The notes under the pieces: generated by a model | What the model was told of the DNA's origin: nothing | The model's database searches: none | The model's input: the letters and a program-made list of their open reading frames with translations, nothing else | Made by a program: the position numbers and the translations under genes | Assembly: GCA_030248195.1 (NCBI GenBank) | Contig: JASAND010022238.1 | Span: forward strand, 1-64,000 | Direction of reading: 5' to 3' | DNA from: Trissonchulus latispiculum | Lineage: Eukaryota; Nematoda; Enoplea; Enoplida; Ironidae | Length of the DNA stretch: 64,000 nucleotides | Part shown: in pieces, positions 55,480 through 64,000 of the stretch | Layout of the letters: each line of letters starts with the position of its first letter | How positions within the stretch are numbered: the first letter of the stretch is position 1

Positions 55480-55965
55480 ACTGATTTAGTGCGAATTTGG
55501 TATGGATGCATTTGAGTGAATTTCTGATCGACCGGAGCAAAAACTTTAAATTTTTTGAAAATTTTGCATTTTTAAGTTTATCAAGGTGGATTCAATTTAA
55601 AAATTTTTTGTCTCCAATTTTGCTAAAAATTGTGAATAGGGGTTACCACGGTCGCTTAACACGAATCTTACAATTTTTATTCTATCCTGCTTTTCGTTAG
55701 ATAGATAAGCTTAAAAGTTAAGCTTACAAATTTAGCTTAAATCCAGCTAACAAAATACTGGATCGAAAAACAGTTTTAAGGTTCGTTATAAGCAAACCTG
55801 AAACCTTACATACAATTTTTTAGCAAAATTGGAGAGAAAAATTTTTGCTCCCCCTGGTAAACCCAAAAAATTAACATTTTTAAAATTTTAAAATTTTGCT
55901 GCTGGGCGATCAGAGATGCACTCAAATTGGTCCATACCAAATATGAGCTAAATCGATTAAGATTT
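55480..55965. mobile_element. Foldback element, about 0.49 kb
   Basis: ATTTGGTATGGATGCATTTGAGTG is mirrored by CACTCAAATTGGTCCATACCAAAT, and AAAAATTTTTTGTCTCCAATTTTGC by its inverse. Centre near 55720. A distant relative of 21457-21945 and 52760-53190. Confidence 0.7.
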
Positions 55966-57050
55966 GATAAAGCTACTTATAGGTATTAGTATCGCTGATG
56001 TATGTAGTCTTTAAATAAAGACGGTATAAAGCTACGGAGAAGCTGACAAATGGACTTCAGATTCGCGTTCTGCCAACTAGAAAATTGCAACGGCAACTTT
56101 CTGACAAAATCGAACCCTTTACCCCTTGCTTCTCCCCTAACAAATCGAAAATCTTAGATTTCGCGAATTTCGTTTTATTCTGTATTTCGTCTTGCTATAT
56201 TTGAATTCAGCACGGTCACAGGCATTCGCTTCTTTAACAGATTTTAGCTAGACTAGTCAACGTTTGAAAACTTTAGCACTCGGGAATATTGGAGAAATTC
56301 TCCGTTCTGTTTTCAATTTGAGTCGGTTAATCTTGATAATCTCTGTTTCGATTATGCCATAATAATTCTTGTAAGCGCTGTTTTACAATAAGTCTTTTCT
56401 TGTGATCATTCTTGGCACATTTCACATAAGGTTGGCTCCTGGGCGGGGCATACCCCAAGAAGTTTTTGAAGGACATCTGTATGTTGAGCCGAACACAAAT
56501 TTTCTAGGAAACCTTTGTACCGTTTGTAGCGCACCAGATAACTTTAAACGGCTGAGTGACGCACTTTGGGGTATGACGCAGATTGGGCGAATCTACTATA
56601 TGTTTACACGCTAAGAAAACCCCCCTTAATGCCATGTCCAATCTACTATATGTTTACACGCTAAGAAGACCCCCCCTTGATGCCATGTTTCGAGCATATT
56701 GCAAGCTTAATACATTAGGGAGCGTTGCGTGTCTTACTCTACCTTGTAAACTCTTATATGTAATTATAAATAGGGATGCAAAGGGGCCGCCACTACCAGT
56801 TCCAAAGACTGGATACTATACTAACGATTTGTACCAACCCTTGAATTTGTAGCAATTAAACATTAAACAGCGTTTCTAAATTTCAATATAAGCCAAAATC
56901 TAACAAATTTCTTTGAATTTTGGCCCCGGTCACCACCCTAATTATACCTGCTATTGCTTCATACAGGGTTTGCCCTAAGCTTTCGAACGAGGTATAGTTT
57001 GTCTCTCTAGGCCCTGTTGGAGAATAAAGTTTTCCATGTCGGGAAAAACG
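55966..57050. other. Gene-free stretch
   Basis: I see no supported gene. A 49-bp direct repeat (ATCTACTATATGTTTACACGCTAAGAA) occurs at about 56590 and 56641. Short frames lack splice sites and domains. Confidence 0.35.
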
Positions 57051-57124
57051 ACCAATGCGGGAAAAAACCCATCGGCGGGAAAAAACCCACCCGGATTTTT
57101 TGCTGGAAGTGTGCCTGAACAATT

Positions 57125-57690
57125 TTGACGGTGCCATTCGTAAGAGCGGGTTGTTTTTAGTAGGTCTACATCGAAAAATACCAACATTTTTGAAAAATTT
57201 CAGAAAACATTTTGTACGTTTAACACGTAATTTTCGGCAGTTTAAGCATCCTATAGTGTAGAAAACGAGTTTTTCTTGTACTTAGAGCCAAACTAGGTCC
57301 AATTTACGGCAAAAATAAGCATTTTTGGTCAAAATTGAAATTTTGGCTTGAAATGACGCCATGTGCGATCTCGACACCCTACAACGGAACGAACCCAGCT
57401 AAAACCTCTACCTGTTTAATCTATAGGCTCTATTAAACAAATGTATGTAATAGTTTGACCTTTCCTGCTAATGGTTACAGAAATATTCAATTTTGAAAAG
57501 TGGGTTTTTTCTCCGCCGATGAGTTTTCCCGCCAACTCTAGGTCAGCCCCAGGTCGCACCGGAGGGGTCAGAGCAGTGTGGCATATATCGCCATGAACCC
57601 CTACACATTCATACAATCCGCTTTGGTCTAGGTCTTTCCAGTAGTTCAGGGTGGCCAGGCAAACTTGGACGGACACTGGAGGTGGGTACT
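57125..57690. repeat. Dispersed repeat, second copy of 275-730
   Basis: Same order of blocks as 275-730. It is flanked by GCGGGAAAAAACCCA-type motifs at 57056-57090 and 57697-57722 in inverted orientation, which may be its terminal repeats. Confidence 0.6.
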
Positions 57691-57929
57691 TTTCCCACAT
57701 TGGCGAGTGGGTTTTTCCCCCGCTTGACTATATATATAACCTATCTATATAACTATTTTCTTTATTATCTTTAACAACATGTCATAACAATAACTTCAAT
57801 TAAACAAAAATGACAGTTTTCCCTAGCATATATCCTTACAGTTTATCTCCAAAATTTATAGTTAAGTCTATTTAAATATCGGCTAACATACTATTTTGCT
57901 GGTAAATGAAAATCCAATACAGGAAAGAA

Positions 57930-58400
57930 ATCACCGACAAGTCAAATGAAATGAAAATTTCGGCCACCCAGAGGACTGGGCTGCGCCCTCCAGGTTCCAG
58001 AAAACTAAATTTTCACAATTTTAGATCCACAGTCTATATCAATCAATTCTAAAAAACTACAACACGACACGATTACAGTAAAGTCAAAACAAACGTGGAA
58101 CAAAGTTCAGAGTTGTACATAATTATAACAACCAGTCAAAAATAAGATATGTTCAAATTTGAAAACGCTTAGGTAGGACTCGTAAAAGCTTTTGTTGGTT
58201 ACTGCAAATCCAATACATGAAACAAATCACCAAGCAAAATGAATTGAAAATTTCGGCCACCCAGGGGACTGGGCTGCGCCCTCCAGGTCCCAGATAACTC
58301 AATTTTCACAATTTTAGACATCACAATATTACTGGCACACTGTCTATATCAATCAATTCTAAAAAACTACGTCAACATAACTACGGTCATAACAAACATA
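57930..58400. repeat. Tandem duplication, about 303-bp period, two copies
   Basis: ATTTCGGCCACCCAG-GGACTGGGCTGCGCCCTCCAGG occurs at about 57957 and 58251, followed by TTTTCACAATTTTAGA and CTATATCAATCAATTCTAAAA in both. A third weak echo (CAGAGGGGGCTGCGCCCT) lies near 59102. The rest of 57.7-59.4 kb is AT-rich with no gene seen. Confidence 0.7.
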
Positions 58401-59414
58401 GAACAAAGCTCAGATCTGTACATAAATATAAAAACCAAAATGTCAAAAATAAAATAGTAATTATGTTCAAATTTGAATATATTTAGGACTCGTAGAGAAC
58501 CAATAACCTGGAATTTGAGACGTCAACTTAAAACTAATCCTATCTCCTACTTTGTGCAACTTTTCTGTTAACCAGAAAACAAAAATTCTTCTAATTTGAA
58601 TAAAGGCTTAGGGCTTCTAACGAACCGGCAGGTTTCTGCAGTACAAGAACGCAGTTTACAACATATTTCCGCTACCACACCCGTCACGCTGGTGAGCTGT
58701 TAAAACTAAGCTAAATCAGCACGCTAAATAAGTGTAGATGAAATAACAAGGATCGAAAAAGTTTCTGCGCTGTTATAATAATGACCAAAGAAATAGCAAA
58801 TTAGCGTGCATAAGTTTGAACATATTTAACTAATTTAAACAGGATCTGAAATAATTCCTTGCCAAATTGGCCAGGCACTAAGCAATTTTGAAAAAGTCAG
58901 TAGGAATATCAAATTAAAATCACAAAATTTACCCGTTATTATAAAAACTCGAAAACCCTGTATCAACAGCCTACCCACCCAAGGCATTTATGAAATGCGG
59001 CGCTTTAATGTGCAAACAGCAAATTTTATTTAATATGAAGTTCACGGGGACAGTTTAGGGGCACTGTGCTAGAAAAAATAGAATTTCTTGAACTTCGGGA
59101 TCCAGAGGGGGCTGCGCCCTAAGCTCCATCTTACTATACATACATATGTATATACTGCAATTTTAAGCTATAAAAACTGTTCAAACTGCAATAGAACCAC
59201 ACTGGAACCCCTTGCCAATAGTAGAAAGCAGCAATTTAAAGCAATTTCGAATGCCTTGACTTAAATTTGCAGAAAATCCATAAAACTTTACTTGATTAAA
59301 ACTTAAGTATTCAAAAACTAAGTGCAAAGCAATATGTTAGAGCTATTTTATTTTATGATTGTTGGCTAACCTACATGTTTTTAAGCAGCTTAAGGCAAGA
59401 CATTCAGTTCAGCA

Positions 59415-61352
59415 GGGTCGGTAAGAAAAGCCACTGCAGGTATACACCACCTCGAAAGGCGATTCCCCACAGCGACTGCTCGGACAGCGTTTCGTTCACC
59501 CAAGTATCCACAGATACTGAGTGAACTAGTCCGCAGCCGGACATACCGACCCCAACGTGACTTTAGTGGCCAGTTTTATGACTGCATAGTGCATTCTATA
59601 TATGTTTCCAAACATTCTTTCGCAGCAATATTTCAATATTAGTCAGAAGAAGCGTGCATTATGACATGATCATCAACAGCGACAGCGTGTCAGTTTTATG
59701 GCTGCGTAGGAATATTTCCATGTTTGCAACTCTTTGAAGCAGGTTATGTTGCAGTAATCGCCTGACGAATCGCGCAGGCTACACGTGCATTTAGACATGG
59801 TTATCAACAATGCGCCTCATAACAATGTCTCGAATCTTCAATAATAGTATTTGAATGCAACCAAAACTAAGTTTGTGTCGAAATTTTGTTTTATGATGGT
59901 TGGCTAAGCTACACGTTTTTAACAGCTGTAAATATCGAAGATTTTGAGTTAGTTTCAAGTCCTAGGGCCCAAGACCAACACTGATTTCATTGAAAGGAAT
60001 CTTTAGGGGAGAAACAAACAGTCAGCAGGGTCGGTAAGAAAAGCCACTGCAGGCATACACAACCTCGAAAGGCGATTACCCACAGCGACTGCTCGGACAG
60101 CGTTTCGTTCACCCAAGTATCCACAGATACTGAGTGAACTAGTCCGCAGCCGGACATACCGACCCCAACGTGACTTTAGTGGCCAGTTTTATGACTGCAT
60201 AGTGCATTCTATATATGTTTCCAAACATTCTTTCGCAGCAATATTTCAATATTAGTCAGAAGAAGCGTGCATTATGACATGATCATCAACAGCGACAGCG
60301 TGTCAGTTTTATGGCTGCGTAGGAATATTTCCATGTTTGCAACTCTTTGAAGCAGGTTACGTTGCAGTAATCGCCTGACGAATCGCGCAGGCTACACGTG
60401 CATTTAGACATGGTTATCAACAATGTGCCTCATAACAATGTCTCGAATCTTCAATAATAGTATTTGAATGCAACCAAAACTAAGTTTGTGTCGAAATTTT
60501 GTTTTATGATGGTTGGCTAAGCTACACGTTTTTAACAGCTGTAAATATCGAAGATTTTGAGTTAGTTTCAAGTCCTAGGGCCCAAGACCAACACTGATTT
60601 CATTGAAAGGAATCTTTAGGGGAGAAACAAACAGTCAGCAGGGTCGGTAAGAAAAGCCACTGCAGGCATACACAACCTCGAAAGGCGATTACCCACAGCG
60701 ACTGCTCGGACAGCGTTTCGTTCACCCAAGTATCCACAGATACTGAGTGAAGTAGTCCGCAGCCGGACATACCGACCCCAACTGTAGCGGCCTCCCGTGA
60801 CCGTAGTAGCCAATTTTATGACTGCATAGTAATATCTATATATTTATTTGTTTCCAAACATTTTTTCGCAGCAATATTTCAATATTAGTCAGAAGAAGTG
60901 TGCATTATGACATGATCATCAACAGTGACAGCTTGGCAATCAGTTGTATGGCTGCGTGCGTAGGAATATTTTCATGTTTGCAACTGCTTTGAAGCAGGCT
61001 AGGTTTCAGTATTCGCCTGATCTTCAATAGTGGCTTTGAATCAAACCAAAACTGAATTTGTGCTGAAATAGAGCTATTTTGTTTTATGACGGTTAAGCTA
61101 CATGTTTTTAACAGATTTAGGCGAGACATTCAATCCTGCAGGGTCGGTAAGAAAAGCCACTGCAGGTATACACCACGTCGAAAAGCGCTTCCCCACAGCG
61201 ACTGCTCGGACAGAAAGAGAGAAAGAAAAGTAGTTAGATGAATAGAATATTCTGATAATATATTTATTATGTAAAATATGAAAACGTTTCGTTCACCCAA
61301 GTATCCACAGATACTGAGTGAACTAGTCCGCAGCCGGACATACCGACCCCAA
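59415..61352. repeat. 613-bp tandem repeat with conserved 141-bp GC-rich core, four cores
   Basis: Cores start at 59415, 60028, 60641 and 61141. The first three are exactly 613 bp apart with near-identical spacers. Each core starts GGGTCGGTAAGAAAAGCC and ends GGACATACCGACCCC. Within it GTTCACCCAAGTATC/GATACTGAGTGAAC and GTCCGCAGCCGGAC form hairpins, and GGGTCGGTA pairs with TACCGACCC, so the core could fold into one closed structure. The fourth core has an AT-rich insert of about 71 bp between the halves. Frames through the core stop in every copy. Confidence 0.75.
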
Positions 61353-61458
61353 CAGTTACTGTTCCTCAGAATTTGAGAGGAGGGGTATATTCTGAGCAGC
61401 GCTATATTTATTATGTTTATAAATATGTGGAATAAATATATATATATATATACAAGAA

Positions 61459-62196
61459 CAAAAAAGTGCTCCTTCGTCGCATGTAAAATACATATGAGTC
61501 TTCGTAGGCAGGTTGTACATAAACAAAAACTAGCCTGTGAAATACATATGAGTTCCGTAGGGAGGTTGTAAATTAAGGAAAACAAGTTGCAACCGCTTAA
61601 CATATGAGCCTGTCCTACAACGAGGCTCATATTGGCGTATGTCATAATACGAATAATTTGCAGATTTACTTTTATATAAATACATACTGCATAAAGCTTT
61701 TCATTACAAATTATCCTTCATATATATAATGTTGATCAGTCATTATAGTGTGCATATGCTCAATACGGTACGCCATGAGGCGCTCTGACTCACAGCCAAG
61801 TGGGAACGCATTCTGCGTATGTATAATGTGAAAGTGTTTCGAGAATGCATTAGAGGTGTGCCATAGTGTTTCAGGAAACAGGTTGCATGCACAGTTCAGC
61901 TTGAGCAGTCGTAGTTCACTTCAGTCCTGGGCCATGACGTCTATTCATTTTTCCGTAATGTGGATGAAGCTGAGGTTCTTTAATGAGGCTTTAATGTGGA
62001 ATGCACTGTGACGCCAATATGAGCCTCGTTGTAGGACAGGCTCATATGTTAAGCGGTTGCAACTTGTTTTCCTTAATTTACAACCTCCCTACGGAACTCA
62101 TATGTATTTCACAGGCTAGTTTTTGTTTATGTACAACCTGCCTACGAAGACTCATATGTATTTTACATGCGACGAAGGAGCACTTTTTGTTCTTGT
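61459..62196. mobile_element. Long-TIR element (about 180-bp inverted repeats)
   Basis: Arms 61459-61637 and 62013-62196 are near-perfect inverted copies, with outer CAAGAACAAAAA-GTGCTCC and inner AGGCTCATATTGGCG. The 375-bp interior is non-coding. The outer end resembles the 8745-9449 element. TA-rich flanks hide any target duplication. Matching frames in both arms come from the inverted repeat. Confidence 0.82.
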
Positions 62197-62272
62197 TTTC
62201 TATTATTTTATATATGTATGCTCATGAAGGTATATATATATATGTATAGATATCTTTCAACGGTAGCAAGCA

Positions 62273-62845
62273 AACCAACCACAGCACTCCACAACCACTT
62301 TGAGCATGCAGTTCTATGACAAATGTTGCTCAGCTCGCTCAGGGCTTTCATTTGGTACCAAATTTGACCAGTTTTGAAAAATTTCATTTTTGACCGAAAA
62401 TCGCCAAGTCCCCCCCACCCCAGCACAGCACTCTACAGCCACTTTGAGCATGCAGTTCTATGACAAAAGTTGCTCAGCTCGCTCAGGGCTTTCATTTGGT
62501 ACCAAATTTGACCACTTTTGAAAAATTTCATTTTTGACCGAAAATCGCCTAAGCCCCCACCCCACCCCAGCACAGCACTCTACAGCCACTTTGAGCATGC
62601 AGTTCTATGACAAAAGTTGCTCAGCTCGCTCAGGGCTTTCATTTGGTACCAAATTTGACCACTTTTGAAAAATTTCATTTTTGACCGAAAATCGCCTAAG
62701 TCCCCACCCCACCCCAGCACAGCACTCTACAGCCACTTTGAGCATGCAGTTCTATGACAAATGTTGCTCAGCTCGCTTAGCGCTTCCATTTGATACCAAA
62801 TTTGACCACTTTTGAAAAATTTCATTTTTGACCCCATGACCTCCC
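62273..62845. repeat. 147-bp tandem repeat, nearly four copies
   Basis: CAGCACAGCACTCTACAGCC starts at 62421, 62568 and 62715, exactly 147 bp apart, with an earlier diverged unit from about 62275. Each unit contains TTTGAGCATGCAGTTCTATG, GGTACCAAATTTGACCA, and TTTCATTTTTGACC. Spacing equals 49 codons, but the frames do not suggest a known protein. Confidence 0.88.
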
Positions 62846-62864
62846 ACCGACCTGACCCTCCAGA

Positions 62865-63250
62865 TGGCAAAGTGGAACCAGCACAGCAAGATGGGTGGGT
62901 CAGACGGCAAAACGGATGCCAGGAATGAGCTGGGCGCACCAGAAAACCCCTATAGACAATGTTTTGTCGGGCTATGTACAGTCCTATATGGTGTTCCCGG
63001 AAGTCGGTACCGACCGGACCCTCCAGACGGCAAAGTGGAACCAGCACAGCTAGATGGGTGGGTCAGACGGCAAAACGGACACCGGGAATGAGCTGGGCGC
63101 ACCAGAAAACCCCTATAGACAAAGTTTGGAGAGGCAAAGTAAAGCCTACTATGGACCTCCGGGAAGCGGTTACCGACATGACCCCTCAGACGGTCAAGTG
63201 GAACCAGCCCAGCAACTTGGGTTACTCGGGCAGCAAAACTGATAGCGGGA
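62865..63250. repeat. 153-163-bp tandem repeat, about 2.5 copies
   Basis: CAGAYGGCAAAGTGGAACC starts at 62871 and 63024, and CAGACGGTCAAGTGGAACC at 63187. GAATGAGCTGGGCGCACCAG and AAAACCCCTATAGACAA lie in the first two units. Several frames are open on both strands over about 100 codons, as expected for a repeat with few stops. No gene called. Confidence 0.75.
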
Positions 63251-64000
63251 ATCGATTCTCCGTCCCAAAAAACCTTTGTATGCAAAATTTGAGCCACCCA
63301 TGTAGCAAAATAAGCGAAAAAATTAAGTTCAAAGTTCGACCCAAAATTCACCAACTTTGGCCGGCCAGTACCGAAAAATTACGCACGAAGACGGAAAATC
63401 ATATAGCATTTGAACGACCCCGATATGTGTACTGTTTAACCATATAGTCAGTATTGCCCCATATATAGCCCAATCTGACTTATTAAGGCGCCTTTGAAGC
63501 ATACTTTTTGGCCATTTTAGCGTTTTGGCCGAATTTGGCCCCCAGCCAAAAATTTTTTCCGGCCCTGGGAGGCATAAAAACTAGCTTATTTTCTTATTTT
63601 TGATTTGTACTACAAGAATATATATGGGTTTCATAGGCAAAAATTTTTCTATCTGTAGTTATTCAAGCTACAAAACCCCCTTATGAGACATCAAAAGCGA
63701 GAAACCGGAAAAAAACATCACTCTCGTAAGCGATTTTTGGCATAACTTTTTAACGGAAAGTGGTACGGGGATGAAACTTCGCACACATACTAAACTCGAC
63801 ACGTACAATTTTTTCGCACATAATCTGCGCAGCCTTGTTTTACACGGTCATTCGACCATTTTCACTCATAAATATAGGGGTCGCTACCGCGACCCCTATG
63901 ATTAGCCAACATTTAGCAGCTTTGGCTTTAACATTTTATCTACTCAATGAGAGCTTTCAAATGATACCCGCATTGGACGGCTTCCGGTACTTCCACCTTT

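Noticed and set aside
59415..59555. Spliced-leader RNA or snRNA gene
   Set aside because: A GGTAAG string and hairpins are present, but no Sm site or match to U1, U2, U4, U5 or 5S that I can recognise.
61130..62249. Matching 60-170-codon frames (Met-Ser-Leu-Val-Val-Gly...) at 61.6 and 62.0 kb
   Set aside because: They are the two arms of a long-TIR element read from opposite strands.

Overview
This is a repeat-rich eukaryotic window. It is mostly AT-rich, with GC-rich islands, GT-AG introns, many non-autonomous DNA transposons and foldbacks, minisatellites and tRNA-like repeats. I see no bacterial gene organisation, no rRNA or intact tRNA, and no transposase or reverse transcriptase frame. 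The intron structure, octamer-type promoter motifs and C2H2 fingers suggest an animal, probably an invertebrate. I cannot name the species.

One gene can be supported. It lies on the minus strand at about 32.8-51.3 kb and runs past the left of its last visible exon. Nine exons join in phase through canonical GT-AG sites. The first is a 13-base exon, ATG plus three codons plus one base. It is present in six diverged copies (42.6, 44.9, 45.3, 48.6, 49.2 and 51.3 kb). Each copy has a GT donor in the same phase and a conserved upstream block with an octamer (ATTTGCAT on the coding strand), which suggests alternative promoters. Long exons rich in Ser, Pro, Gln and Arg follow, with basic nuclear-localisation-like patches. 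Two C2H2 zinc fingers of the GL-x2-H type come next.

The second finger is interrupted by a 979-bp hAT-type element with a perfect 8-bp target duplication. Its ends, together with the duplication, form GT...AG, and splicing would add exactly six bases. It may be a transposon-made intron.

Layout: 1-6.4 kb is nested hAT elements and G/C-run TIR elements. 7-12.9 kb holds tandem repeats and TIR elements. 14.0-20.5 kb is a stack of hAT insertions, several with exact 8-bp duplications. 21-24.8 kb has foldbacks and palindromic MITEs. 24.9-28.6 kb is a 111-116-bp minisatellite with inverted relatives. 29-32.8 kb has a foldback and a MITE. 32.8-51.3 kb is the gene. 51.8-56 kb has large foldbacks. 57-64 kb has dispersed and tandem repeats, including a 613-bp unit with a GC-rich core that may be a structured RNA.

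Transposon calls rest on terminal repeats and target duplications read by eye. Exon calls rest on phase, splice sites and absence of stops. There is no expression evidence. Most long open frames in the repeats look like by-products of repeat structure and are not reported as genes.
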